A DNA stretch of 64,000 bases from Castor canadensis (GCF_047511655.1 NC_133390.1:168722083-168786082), one strand, 5' to 3'; shown: positions 32,351 through 43,768, counted from the first letter of the stretch. Notes: generated from the sequence alone by a model not told the origin. Numbers and translations are program-made.

Positions 32351-33540
32351 GTTTTGATCACAGAAGGTTCCACGTCGAGGGTGGAGAGCCATGGAGGAGC
32401 AAGCAGTCTGCTTTTCCAGCCATTCACAGTGAGGACTGAGACTCAGGAAAGGAAGACCTGGAAGCTGTTCTCCATTTCCCGGAACGCATCCTGCACAGGC
32501 TCTTCTTCTTCCTTGCTCACTTCCCTCCTCCCCTCCAGTGCTTTCTGGAATCGCCTCCCAAATAAACCACCTTTGTGGAGACCCTTGTCTCAGACAGGCT
32601 TTCTGGGGACCCCGGCTGTGCTAGTTCCCTATGTGAATGACCAAGAAAGTAGTGGTGACAGTCACATGTTTCTTATCTCAGTTTCTGTGATCTGAGGTCA
32701 GGAGTGGCAGCTCTCACAGGCGCCTATCAAGGTGCCACCTAGGTCTTGTGTCTCAACCCAAGGGGAAGGATCCACCTCCAAGCTCACTTAGAAGGCATTG
32801 AAGACTGTAATTCCTTGCAGGCTGTAGGACTGGGCTTCTGTTCATAGCTGGCACTTGCTAGAGGTCACCCTCAGTTTCTTCTGGGTGAGCCACCAACCTG
32901 GCAGCTTACTTTCATCCAAGCACATAAGCCAAGAAGAAAGCAATGGAGAGAGTACAGTGGAAGTACAATTTCATGTGACCCTCCCACAGAGGTGGCACCC
33001 TGTCACTTTGTTACTGGAGCTGGCAACACTCCAGGGAGGAGGTCTCCAAAATGGGAGGAGGCCTCAGCCTGACCCTTGGGTACCAAGTTCATGATGTTGT
33101 CAGAAAAAAAATTTTTAGGGCACATGGAGGTAGAGACCAAGAAGGCTTAGTAGTAAAGGAAAGCAAATATAGAAAGGCAGAACTCAACCCAGACATGGCT
33201 GCGGGCACATCTGACAGTAGGTGCAATGAGTGCTCTAACGCCACAGGTATTTCTGATAGAAAAGCAGATTGGGGATTGACCTTAATTCACCCAGGAATGA
33301 GTTCTCCTCTTTGTTCTGGTATATTCTGTCATTCTTGTTGTCACACTGCCTTATCATTTGGGCCCAGAGATTTTCAAGGTTAGCCTGTTTTCTAACTTTT
33401 GGGACACAATGATGTGGGGGTTTGGGAAGGAGGGGGTCCTGCCAGACGCTCCCTTCATGACAAGTGGCATTTGTGATACTCTGTGATAAGTACTTTCCTT
33501 TGTAAATACTTTTTGTACTTAGAGAATTCATTTGCCCAGG
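32350..33540. other. Intergenic sequence, nothing identified
   Basis: No coding gene is supported; several frames of about 100 codons on both strands lack family resemblance. An aataaacc at 32561 could be a polyadenylation signal of an unknown plus-strand transcript starting in the CpG block, but there is no direct evidence. Confidence 0.4.
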
Positions 33541-33559
33541 ATAAGTGTCTTAGGGTTTT

Positions 33560-33665
33560 TGTTGTTGTTTGTTTGTTTGGGTTTTTTTGGTGGTACTGAG
33601 GTTTGAACTCAGGTCTTCATGCTTGCTAGGCAGGCGCTGTACACTTGAGCCGCTCCACCAGTGTC
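33560..33665 (-). mobile_element. ID-type SINE, minus strand
   Basis: The plus strand shows a T- and GTTT-rich tract, ggtactgaggtttgaactca, then cttgctaggcaggcgctgta. Confidence 0.85.
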
Positions 33666-33730
33666 TTTCTGCAAGGTCCCTTCATTCATTCTCCAAGAGT
33701 GTAATCTTTTGGACAGGTATTCAAGGTCAG

Positions 33731-33787
33731 AGAAAGAGAGAGAGAGAGAGGGAGAGAGAGAGAGAGACAGAGACAGAGAGAGAGAGC
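33731..33787. repeat. (GA)n microsatellite
   Basis: An AG-rich run with a few gggaga and gacaga interruptions. Confidence 0.9.
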
Positions 33788-33789
33788 TG

Positions 33790-35020
33790 CGCCCTCCACC
33801 CCCTTTACTAGATAGTGCAGCTTGTTGAGTGGGTATAAAGCTTAAATCAAAGAAAACAGTGGCTGTGTGCTTTTACGCAAGCCATTTATTAACACAGTGT
33901 TCATCTCCAAATTCCTGTGCGCTGTTTCCCATGCTTCATCTCCCTGATCTATTCTGCCTCAGTGTCACATTTGATTAGCTAGAGGCAAGTCTGCCTGTGT
34001 TCAAGAGGAGGGAATCGACAAGGGTACGGGAGCCAGGAGGGAGAGGTGACTGTAACAGGGACTTAAAAGCTGCTCTTGCTGAGGAGCAATGATGCCATAC
34101 TTGTGCCCGTGAATTCACTAAAGGCAGCAAACAGTGAGATGACTGCAGTGCCTCTTTTCCATAGGAATGGAAGGAATAAATTGACAGTGGGGAAAATGTA
34201 ACTGGAATTACAAAAGCAAAAAAAAACCCAAAATTTTTTGTACAGCCAGCTTGCCTGCTGGCCACTTTACTGTGTCGATTAGGCTAACTTTCTTCCCCTC
34301 TTCGTCTAACTGCTGGAGATCCAGTAATGAATCTTTCTCTCCAATAACACCAGGCAGCTCTCTACCCCTTATCTCTCTCTGTCCACCAGAGGAGTAAACC
34401 TGCAGCCAGGACATACAGCTTCAGAGAAGTGGTGCTGGACACCTGCAGAATGAAGGCCAGGTGAACATGCATCAGGTCACTCAGTCAGGCTGAGTCCCGG
34501 AACTCGCCTTTAAAAGGAGACGCCATCTTTCAGAAGTGGGACCACAGAGCATCCAGGGCTTGACTCTCCCTGCCCTCCCTGTTTTCTTTTCCTCAAAACC
34601 CTGCTCTCATTATATGTAAATTGTCAACGAGGCCAGGGGACTGGTTTCCCGGTAACAACTGGGGACCATCTTCAATGTCCATCTGCCCATATAACTAGCC
34701 CACATCTAAAACCTAAAACCCATGGAATTCAGGAAGTTCCAGTCTCTCCTGAGGATCACTGATTTGTTCAAGGAGGCAAAGATGTCTGCTACAGCATTGT
34801 TTCCAGCAAATCCTAGACACCACCTAACCCTCTACCCTCAGGCTTGCTGCTGAATGACTAATGGCACATTGATGCTCTTCAATGATGAAAATGACAAAAC
34901 ATGTTGTTCAGTGAAAAAACAAGCTGCAGAACCATCACGCATAGCATCATGTTATTTAAAACACAACAAATACTCTGTACTTCTATATTATGTTTCCATA
35001 CATGTTTATGATTAGAAAAA
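33790..35020. other. Intergenic sequence, nothing identified
   Basis: I see no gene, RNA or clear repeat here. Confidence 0.5.
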
Positions 35021-35026
35021 AACGTC

Positions 35027-35335
35027 CAAGGCCAGGCACAGTGGCTCACACCTGTAATCCCAGTGTCTGGAAAGACAGAGATAGGGAGGATTTCAGTTCA
35101 AGGCCAGCCCAGACAAAAAGTTAGTGAGACCCCATTTCAATAAACAAGCTGGATATCTGTAATCCCAGCTATGTGGGAGCCATGGGTCAGAGCACCCCTA
35201 CCTGAGGCCAGCCCTGGGAAAAAAAATGAAACCTTGTCTTTAAACTAACTAAAAAAAGCAAAAAGGGCTGGGGGTGTGGCAAGTGCAAGGCCCTGAGTTC
35301 AAACCCCAGTATTGTGTCCACACACAAAAAAGAAG
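35027..35335 (+). mobile_element. Trimeric SINE (B1-B1-ID), plus strand
   Basis: A first B1 unit (gtggctcacacctgtaatcc) is followed by a second B1-like unit (tctgtaatcccagctatgtg, gaggccagccctgggaaaaa) and then an ID unit (gggctgggggtgtggc, gagttcaaaccccagtattg). It is longer than the ordinary dimers in this window. Confidence 0.75.
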
Positions 35336-35645
35336 AGGAGGAGGAGGACATCTGAAAGGTACCCATCCGAGTGATGACTGTGGTTATGTCTGGGGGATAA
35401 AGGACCCAAGAGATTTGAGTGTGACCATCAAAAAGGGAACTGTACTCTTATTGGAGAGACTGTGCATTCTGGCAGGCAGACTACTTGGGTTTAAATCCTG
35501 GCTCAGCTGTGGGCAAAACACTTAATGTGTCTGTATCATAAAGTCTACCTCCAAAGGAAGGATGACAAGAGCCCAGCTTCCTCAGATACTTTGATGATGT
35601 GCACACAGCTTTAGTGGAGCGTCAGGCACTGTATTATGCTGGGAT

Positions 35646-36100
35646 TGTTACGAGCCAGAATGAGATATGACCACCCAAGAAAGACTTTAAAGGAGAGTCT
35701 TTATTAGCCAGCTGGCGACTGCCCTGACCAACAGGTCGTTGGATCTCAGAGTAGCCCCTCTCTAAACTTTTGCAGGTTTTATAAAGGCAAAAACTACATC
35801 CTGTCTGGCAATCTTTGCAAAGCAAGCTAGCCTAGGTACAGAAGCGAGACAATAGCTGTTAGCTAAGGTGCAGAAGTGAGACAATGGCTGCTATCTATAA
35901 ACATGAGTGGACACAATCAACACAATCCACACAATCATTTGACCATATCCTAGTTTGGTTCCTTCTGTTCTTCTAATTTTATGGGAACCAGACCTCATGA
36001 ACCTCCTTCAGCTTTGAAGCTAACATGGCACCTGATTAAGGGCTTCTCTCTGGACACCTGATTAATGGCTTCTCTCTGGCTAAGTCTTTTAACCATTTCA
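35646..36100 (-). mobile_element. Solo LTR with GGAT target duplication
   Basis: The segment starts tgttacgagccag, ends accatttca (TG...CA), and is flanked by ggat at 35642-35645 and 36101-36104. The plus-strand gtctttattagccagc near 35697 is an AATAAA-type signal on the minus strand. A tandem copy of about 26 bp (cacctgattaagggcttctc and cacctgattaatggcttctc, 36028-36080) lies in what would be the U3 part. The 4-bp duplication fits an ERV1-type element. No internal region remains. Confidence 0.8.
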
Positions 36101-36823
36101 GGATCAGTCCGCCCCAGTCCCTGGAGCCAGTCATAAGCACGTCCTCCCCGCTCTGCTTCCAGGAGTGAACATCCAGTGAAGAATCTGAAATCCCCCAGTG
36201 GAACAGTTTACACTATGGGGTCAGTGAATGCTGCAAATGAGGGCTTAAAAACAAGGTACTTATCATTTTCTAACTCACCATAAGTACGCACTACACACGA
36301 GCTATTATTACATGTAATGCTCTGAGTTTTTATAAGAAGGACTTAGGTATTATTTGTGTAGTTAAAAAAAAAGAAAGAAAAGAAAAAGCTGAGGCTGAGT
36401 CACTGAGCAGGGCAGTTTTGCTGGGAAGGGAGTCAGAGCTGGGCGTTGGGTGTCATGGGTGGTCACTAATACCCCTGGAGAGGAGCACATTTGAGAAATG
36501 GGAGGAAAAGTGACTGGAGCTCTGCTCCCACAGGTGGTGACTCACACCCTAAAAATACCTCCAAGCTCGGGGTGTGGGGTGGAGGGCTGGATTGCAGATT
36601 TCTCTTCTCCATCCTCTTAAAAACCCGTGGCCTAGATGTGTCTCAGGATGTCAGTTTCAAGAAAAGGGTCTGGATGGGAAGTCCTGGGTGGAGCACCATC
36701 TGTGATCACTGAGCCATGTGCAGCAGCCCCCCTGCCCTGGCACTGGTCCTTCATTCAGATAAGCCTTTGGCAACAGCACAGAGCAAAAGGGAAGATCATT
36801 TTAGTTTTACTAAAATGAGAGAG

Positions 36824-36878
36824 AAAACTCTCTCTCTCTCTTTCTCTCTGTCTGTCTTTCGCTCTGTCTCTCTCTCTG
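36824..36878. repeat. (CT)n pyrimidine microsatellite
   Basis: Interrupted CT repeat adjoining the tail side of the following minus-strand SINE. Confidence 0.85.
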
Positions 36879-36879
36879 G

Positions 36880-37070
36880 CAGTGCTGGGGTTCGAATTCA
36901 GGGCCTCATATATGCTAGTCAGTGCTCTGTCACTTAAGCCCTGCCCCCAGCCCTTATTTTCTTTGGATTATTTTTCAGATAAGGTCTTGAGCTTTTGCCA
37001 GTGATCCTTCTATCTCTACCTCCCAAGTGCCTAGGATTACAGATATGAACCACCACACTCGGCCCTTACC
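36880..37070 (-). mobile_element. B1-dID dimeric SINE, minus strand
   Basis: The plus strand reads gctggggttcgaattcaggg, then ttatttttcagataaggtct and cctaggattacagatatgaa, which is ID then B1 in reverse. Confidence 0.85.
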
Positions 37071-37079
37071 AGTAATCTT

Positions 37080-38300
37080 CTTAATGAAGAAGAATAAAAC
37101 AGCAGGACAAAATAGAATTGTATCTGATTAATAGAGTAGACTAGAATAGGACAGAATTTAATAGAATAGAAAATATCTAGTGCATTCCATTAAATAAGTG
37201 TCTTTAATTAAACTTTTACTTCAGTTGGGTGTGGAGGGGTGATTGGCAGTCAAAAAGTTTGAAAGTTTGGAAACTAAAAAGTAATTTCCCAGACTCTTGC
37301 AGCTAGGGTTCCAGTGTAATTTAGGTTCCACTGATCAGATGCACTCATGTGACCTCTGGAGCCTGAAATGGAGGCTTGATTTCCACTGCTATTCCACTGC
37401 AAGGCCTGACAACCAAGGTGTTGTGTATGGTCATGCAGACTGTAGGGCATCCACAGACCAGGGATAGTGTCACTTGGACAATGGGTCACATACAGTGTGA
37501 TGTGGACAGCATAGCCCCCAGAAGTGTGCAATGCAGCAGCCCTGCTGGAGGTGCTGTGTGGCCAGAGATCTCAGCACCTGAGCACCGGCTTTGTGGAAGT
37601 TGGGGGTAGAGGGGCCTGGTTTCCCTGTTTTGCTGGTCAGCTCTCAGGTGTGCAGCATGGTTCTGGTTGTAATGGTGTCTTCCGGATGCACAGACATGGC
37701 TAAGACAGTGCACTCTTAGGGCTGATTCCTTGACTGGTTGCTTCCTGGTTTCTTATCCGTCTGAGCAGGGGTGAGCTCCCTTACTTAAAATTTCTACTCC
37801 AATTTCTTTTACCTGTAATTAAGCTTTGAGTGACAGGACATCCAATTGGCCCACACCAGTTCGCTTCACATTAGACTAACTTAAAGCTTCCCGACTTTTC
37901 ATTTCCTGTTTACTCCTCACTCAGATTCTGCTCTAGGAAAGGTCTAGAAGCTGACCTAGCTGACCTCTTCTGCAAGGTAGAATCTTTTTCTCTTTGTTCC
38001 TTCCTTTGGCCCTTTTCTATCTATAAAGCCAGACTCCTTTGCCAGCCCATCGGGACACTCCCTCTGTTCTGTGGAATGCATTGTTGCCAATTCTTCTATC
38101 CCAAATAAAATCCAAACAATAATTTTAAGTTTGTTGTCATTGTGGGGTTTTTTTGTTTTTTGTTTTTTTTTTTGACAGCAGAGAACTCAAGGTCACACAG
38201 TGGGTTACCTGGGTGGTTGACCCAGGGACTGAGGGCACACCAGAGGTCAAGGAATACTAAGCAATTATTCACTGTGTATCTGAAATTCAAACTGATCTAG
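37080..38300. other. Downstream flank of OCSTAMP, possible LTR-like segment
   Basis: No gene is evident. About 37980-38115 has a TATA-like tctataaagccag and, some 75 bp on, cccaaataaaatcc, an arrangement seen in retroviral LTRs. I could not find a second copy or ends, so this remains a suspicion. Confidence 0.35.
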
Positions 38301-38312
38301 GCACCCGACATT

Positions 38313-38318
38313 TTTATT
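38313..38318 (-). promoter_or_regulatory. OCSTAMP: Candidate polyadenylation signal of OCSTAMP
   Basis: The plus-strand tttatt is AATAAA on the minus strand, about 380 bp past the stop codon at 38698. It is the first such hexamer downstream with reasonable spacing. Position is the only evidence. Confidence 0.4.
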
Positions 38319-38697
38319 TGTTAAACCTGGCTATCCTAGATGGAAAGCCCCAGGGCAGTTCAAAGCAAATAAATAACATTTAATCTAAGATTTAATAAAT
38401 AGGTTCATTTATAAAATCACAAATTCAGATTACTATAAATAAGTTCAGAGGATTCAGAGGCATGCAAACAAGTTCCAGACGAATTAATTTGAATTAATTT
38501 GAATTAATTCGTCTCTACCTGACAGGTAAAGGCAGCAGCTGCGGATGGGGCCTAGAGGATCGTGGGTGTCCCAGTGCTTACTCCACCTGCGCCCACCCCC
38601 TCCGCCATGCCCACTGGCTCCTTGCTCATTCCCACGTGGAAAGCAGATCCCAACAATTTTCATCACACAGTCATCATGCAGATGGAGAAACTGAGGC

Positions 38698-39177
38698 TCA
38701 GAGAGGTGCAGTGGCCAACCTACGGCCACTACCTAGGGAGGCAGCAGGAGGTGCGTGGGACCCCAGAGCTCTTGTTCCGCTCTGGGTCTGTCCACCCAGG
38801 CCGGGGCCCGGGGCCCGGGCGTGGAAGGGCGCCCCGGGGGACCGCGGTTGGCCGCAACGCCGGCTGTGCCTTCGCCGCAGGCGGGCGAGCAGGTGTCGGG
38901 CGCGCCTGGCCTCCTGCGCGGAGAAGAAGGAGGCGGCGATGGCGTGCCGCAGGCGCCGGGCGTAGGTCTGCAGCAGCACCGTGGCGCCGGCCAGGAGCTG
39001 CAGGGCGCCCGCGGCCAGCGGGGCCGCGGCGCGGGGACGCAGCGCGGGCAGCAGCGGGCAGCCGCGGGACGCCAGGCGCAGCTCCCACCGGTAGGAGCGC
39101 TGCGAGGACACCCACGGGCTCTCTGGCGGAGGCTGGTTGAAGAGGAAGGGGACGAAGCCCAGGACTGTGTAAGATGC
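38698..39177 (-). CDS. OCSTAMP: OCSTAMP coding exon 3 (C-terminal part)
   Basis: The acceptor (cctttttgaag) precedes ASYTVLGFVPFLFNQ. The exon codes for residues 350-508 of the joined protein and ends at a TGA (38700-38698). It includes the last membrane-like segment (about residues 399-418, AAAPLAAGALQLLAGATVLL), followed by a basic helix with AASFFSAQEARR. This region carries the DC-STAMP-like domain end. After about residue 458 similarity to human OCSTAMP, as I remember it, fades. A human-like tail, LHLSEPQFLHLH, is present just past the stop in the other frame (38640-38690). So the tail here differs from human, either as a rodent feature or through a frame shift at about 38705-38735. The exon is strongly CpG-rich. 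Confidence 0.9.
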   Translation of the reverse strand, partial: ASYTVLGFVPFLFNQPPPESPWVSSQRSYRWELRLASRGCPLLPALRPRAAAPLAAGALQLLAGATVLLQTYARRLRHAIAASFFSAQEARRARHLLARLRRRHSRRCGQPRSPGAPFHARAPGPGLGGQTQSGTRALGSHAPPAASLGSGRRLATAPL

Positions 39178-40784
39178 CTTCAAAAAGGAGAAAAAGGCAG
39201 AGTCAACAGAGAGCCAAAGGGTCACCGCCAGTCCCCGGCCACTTGCAAGGTGCAGGGACCCATGGGTCCACCATTCCCTGCTCTCACCTGCAAAATGGGT
39301 GCAGAAATAACTTTGCTTCCAAGAGTTTGGGGAGGACCAAATCCGACTGAGGCGGACACCAGCTCTTTTGTCAAATAAAAAGTGCCCGACAAGTGTCCCT
39401 ATTGTCGTTCTTACTGTCTTTGAGCAGAATATTTTGGAGTAAGTCAACTAATGCTTATGGTCGTTGACTGTTAGTGAGCGCTTACTGCATACCTCACATG
39501 TGCCATTCCATCAAACCAGCACTAGTCTGTGAGGTTGGGGTCCCATGGCAGACTGATTTAAAGGACCAGGAACCCAAAGTCTCACAGTGAACTAAATGTG
39601 ACTGCCTCAGGGCTTAGTTCCCCCAACGTGGGTTGCAGTGTCCTGCTTGTAAGCATGAGGCTCTGCAGTTTGCACAGGTGGTCCCAGAGAGGCAGGAGGT
39701 CAGAGGTGAACCAGGGGCACTTTGGCTCCCGATTTTGGGTTGGATTTTGGTTCTATCCAGAGCTGATTTCTCCATGAGGCCTCACAGGATAATACTTTTA
39801 GGGGCTCACAAAAACATTTTCATTTTGTTTAAACTCAGAAGTAAAAAATGTAAGTTATATCTCTGTGTATAACATTAATATATTTGCTTTTATAGCAATG
39901 TGGTCATTGGTTTTCTTTCTTTTTTTTTTAATGGAGGGGATCCGTGAAAGTTACAGTGCATTCTGGTTCTGCCACTGCTGGGCTGGATGAGTTTGGGAAA
40001 TTCCCTAACTCTTAAGCCCCCATCTTCATCTGTAATAGGCATGGTGGTAATAATTCCTATCTCATGGAATCACGCCCTATTTCATCAGCTCTGAGATGTG
40101 TATTTCTTCACCTTTTACCATCTCTGAAGTCAGGAGGACTTGGAAGTGCTGCCAGCAGTCACTCAGCCAACACAGCAGCCACGCTGTAGAAACTTGGCCT
40201 GTTTGTTTGGGCCATCATTTCAGCAGAGCTATACACATTGGGCTGTGTGCAAGCTGGTCATCATTCCAAAATGTCCAAGAAAATTCTGCTTGAGAAGCAG
40301 ATGGTTCTGGTGTCTCTACTGAAATTGAGGACAGAGAAGGCGGGCATGCATGTAGCATTAGTGAAGCAAACAGTCATTTTTGAGGAGTGACTGTTAGCTC
40401 ATATTTTCCCGCCAAGCCACAGGTTATGAAAGGGGGTTCATGTGAGTAGATGGGGCTGGGGAATATTGAGTCACTAGCCCATGTGCAAAAGACAGCCTGT
40501 TATACCCAAAAGGGTTCAGCTGAAAGTAGGAGAAACTCCACAGCCCTGGAGAAAGAAGAAAGAATGCCAAGCAGCGAGGAGGGGTTGGCTAATTCATGCT
40601 CTCCCAGAGGATCAGAGCACAGCATCAACCCTTGCAGACACAGTTGTCCCAAGCTGAAGGAAAATGCTGGGGACAATGGAGGGGCGTCCCCAACCCTCGG
40701 AAGACAGTGAGGTTAGTGAGAAGCTTTAGGACCCTAACAACTTGGCCAGAGTCATTGAGAAGAGCTGGACTTGGCTACTTCCCT

Positions 40785-41002
40785 GCCAGGGACTGGTGGC
40801 TCACTCTTGTAATCCTAGCTACTCAGGAGGCAGAGATGAGGAGGATCAAGGTTCAAAGCCAGCGTAGGCAAATAGTTCACCAAGATCCTTTCTCAAAAGT
40901 ACTCAACATAAACAGGGCTGGTGAAGCGGCTCAAGTGGTAGAGCACCAGGCTAGCAAGCATGAGGTTCTGAGTTCAAACCCTAGTGCCCCCCCAAAAAAA
41001 GC
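40785..41002 (+). mobile_element. B1-dID dimeric SINE, plus strand
   Basis: A B1 head (ggtggctcactcttgtaatc), the caaatagttcaccaagatcc linker and an ID unit (gcggctcaagtggtagagca). It lies in OCSTAMP intron 2, antisense to the gene. Confidence 0.9.
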
Positions 41003-41266
41003 CAAAAATTAGTTCCTTATTTTGAGATCATCAAAATGATCATGATAAGGCAATGACTTTATATGACTGCAGTTGAAATGCTACATTATAAGAACACATC
41101 CCATCAAGGATGACTCAGCAGCACTTTCTCTTAATGTCACATAAAATAATAGTGGATTTGGAACTCATGTCAGCTTACATTTGATAACATAGAGAAAATC
41201 AGGGGACATGCTGAGAACATCCCCTGACACATTTCCTTCTTGTGGCCTACAGTAAGAAGTGCATTT

Positions 41267-41352
41267 TAGGGCTGGCATAGTGGGGTAAGAGCACCTAGCC
41301 AGTATGAGACCCTGAGTTCAAACCCAGTGAATGACACAAAAAAAAAAAAAGA
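41267..41352 (+). mobile_element. ID-type SINE, plus strand
   Basis: It has agggctggcatagtggggta, gagttcaaacccagtg and an A tail. Confidence 0.75.
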
Positions 41353-41779
41353 ATGTGCTTTATAGAAACTTCCAAGCACACATTGTATTCTAATTGAAGA
41401 GAAATTTCCAAAATAATAACACCCATATCATCTACAACATACTCTCTATTTCCTAGTCTAGCTTATTTCACTAAAACAGAAGCTGGTCATGCCACCTAAA
41501 TTGATTTCCTATCGTTTGAAAAAATAATTTTCTAGCACAGAGTAAGTGCTTAATAAGTGTAAGTTATTATTAGCTCAGGGTCTGACACTTTGGTATGTTT
41601 CATGTGATGAACTTTTGTGTGAGATCTCACTACTAAAAATGACAAGACTGTAGCAAAGAAAAGATTGAGTAACAAATCTTGATCCAATAGTAAAGTATCT
41701 ACTCTAAGAGAGTATTTTGTATATTACTGTTAGGCAGAGGCTCGGCCACTTGAGCAGACCCTCAGCCCTATATCTTACT

Positions 41780-41962
41780 ATTAAATTTTAGGCTTTGTGG
41801 GCCTTCCAGTTCCTGTTAGGGTTACCGAACTGTGCCTTTGTAGAGTAGCCTGGACAGTATATAAACAGATGGAAGGCCGTGTTCCAATAAACTTTATAAA
41901 ATCAGGAAGCCATTTGGATTTGCTCTGAGAGTCATAGATGGTCAACTCCTGTTCTAGATTGT
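41780..41962 (+). mobile_element. hAT-type DNA transposon relic
   Basis: The wording ttttaggctttgtgggcctt, then aactgtgcctttgtagagta and gtgttccaataaactttata follows a common hAT-Charlie-type MER element. Exact family not fixed. Confidence 0.6.
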
Positions 41963-41994
41963 CCCTAAGCCTTACATCCAGTCTGAAATATCAA

Positions 41995-42160
41995 AATGTG
42001 AGCTGTTGGTCATAACCACTATTTATCGAACACCTCTTGTGTGGCATGGACCTTGCTAAGTACTTTTAGAGACATCGTCACATTTTCAGACTCAAGATAA
42101 CCTCATAGGTTAAGGAAGATTGATCTAATTTATATGATGAAGAACATGAAACTAGGAAAT
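41995..42160 (-). mobile_element. MIR-like SINE, minus strand
   Basis: Reverse MIR order: actatttatcgaacacctct, cttgctaagtacttttagag, then gatgaagaacatgaaac. It is diverged. Confidence 0.6.
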
Positions 42161-42437
42161 TCTGCAACTCAAGAAGACCTTGACCTTGACCTTGGGCAAA
42201 GTTACTTTAAGGTCCCTGGGTCCCAATATCCTCATCTGAAATAGGAATAAAAAGAGAACCCACTTCACAGCTGTTGTTGGATCAAGTAAGCTTATCTACA
42301 GATGCCCAGGACCCCACGGTTGACCCAAGAGTTGACACTCCGAGGCAAATTACATTTAGCTGTAAGGCAAGGGTCAAATGTCTTGCCCCCTCCCTCCAGT
42401 AAATGACCCAATGCCATCCTCCCATGGTCCCACTTAC

Positions 42438-43440
42438 ATCGTACTTGACTGTGAGCGTGATGGGCACAGCAGGCAACTTCTGAGCCCAGTCCACAGCTGC
42501 CTGAGCCAGGAGGAAGGCCACGTGGTCTGTGGCCACCGTCACAGCTGTGGCCACCAGGAGCAGTGCCAGCAGCCCCAGCTTCAGCACACAGCTCAGCAGC
42601 TCGTCCTGGGACAGCTTCGGCTGCACCACCTGCAGGAGCCAGGAGGGGGGAGGAGCGACCAGATGTGTGGCCTGAGCCTCTGCCAACTGCTGAGCCAGCT
42701 GCCGTGTCATGTAGACATTGTCGAACCGCAGGTCAGTCAGGTAGTGATGGAGGTACCAGGCCGACTCCACCAGGAGGCCCAGCATAAATAGCCCTGTGGC
42801 CACCCATTGGGTCCCCAGCGCTGCTGCCCGGGCCAGGGACTCCAGGCCAGAGAAGTCTTCCAGGACATGCTGAGTGACCCTGAGAATATGAAGCTGGAAG
42901 ACAGAGCCATTTCCCTGGGCCTCAAATGTCAGGCCCCTGCCATCTGCTTGGCCTGCGGGGCCCAGCACTCTGGACATGGCTTGCAGCTGGTGAGTGGTGT
43001 TGAGTAGACTCTCCAGGGAGCCCTCAGTGACACACCTCAGCACCTGCCCCACTGCACCCACGTTGGCTAAGACGTTTGGAACCACTGCAACAACCAGAGT
43101 GGCAGCACTGTAGGACAGGAGCAGCCGGCGGCCCTGCTCTGTGCCCAGGGTGAGCACACTGAGGGCAAACAGGCAGCGGACTGGGGGCATGAGGCCCAGG
43201 CTGAGGAAGATCAGGCAGCCACAGGCAGTGGTCACCCCAGCTGAGGGTCCCAGAGGATAAAGCTGAGAAGAGATCAGCCAATGGCGAAGGAGATCTGTGG
43301 CAGTGACAGCCAGGAAACCACACAGGAGGAGCTGGGTCAGCAACTGGCCACAACTGGTTGGGACAGGCTGGGCAAAGGCATCCCAGGCGGCCTGCAGGGG
43401 GACAAGTACTTTGCGGATCCCCAAGTACCAGAACTTCCAC
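42438..43440 (-). CDS. OCSTAMP: OCSTAMP coding exon 2 (main membrane region)
   Basis: This 1003-nt exon codes for residues 16-349. It opens after the acceptor ccttgtgcag with WKFWYLGIRKVLVPLQAAWD and ends ITLTVKYD before the donor gtaagtg. Hydrophobic segments lie at about residues 47-66, 83-101, 119-140, 227-248 and 299-325. Sequons are at N162 (NTT) and N192 (NGS). The frame is intact and matches human OCSTAMP, as I remember it, over its whole length. OCSTAMP is a plasma-membrane multi-pass protein of the DC-STAMP-like family, induced by RANKL and required with DC-STAMP for fusion of mononuclear precursors into osteoclasts. The open frame extends upstream of 43440 to 43592, but that part is intron read-through. 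Confidence 0.95.
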
Positions 43441-43768
43441 CTGCACAAGGAAACAGGGGGACCCTCTATTAGGAAGGCCAGGTCTATTAGGAAGGAGGGG
43501 TCTGCCTTTGTCCCTGCCCCATGAGCCCCTAGCCTGCTAGCAGGCTCCACCCTTTTAGCCACAGAAGCAGGCACACTTTCTAGATGGACCAATCAGAGAC
43601 AGCCCCTCTTACCCACGTGACACAAGCTGAAGTAATCACAGCCTGCCCCAGGGTTATTCGTCCAGGGGTGTCAGTGCTCACAAAATCCCTGAAGATGTGG
43701 AGAAGGGTGTTTGGGCTGCTGGAATCCATGATTATAGTCTTGTGAGAGCAATGGAAAGATTCATGGTG

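Larger units (their letters stand above)
39178..42437 (-). other. OCSTAMP: OCSTAMP intron 2
   Basis: It is bounded by donor gtaagtg at the 42437 side and acceptor ttgaag at 39178. It contains a B1-dID, an ID SINE, a hAT-type relic and a reverse MIR (listed separately). No other exon is seen. Confidence 0.85.

Noticed and set aside
37980-38115. Possible further solo LTR upstream of the OCSTAMP 3' end
   Set aside because: A TATA-like and AATAAA-like pair is present, but no ends, target duplication or second copy could be found.
38562-39140. 192-codon plus-strand open frame
   Set aside because: It is antisense to the CpG-rich OCSTAMP exon 3 and is only the complementary reading of a GC-rich coding exon.
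43441-43592. Upstream extension of the OCSTAMP exon 2 frame to an ATG at 43592
   Set aside because: A clear acceptor ends at 43441, and the true start exon with a matching N terminus and donor is found at 45790-45833.
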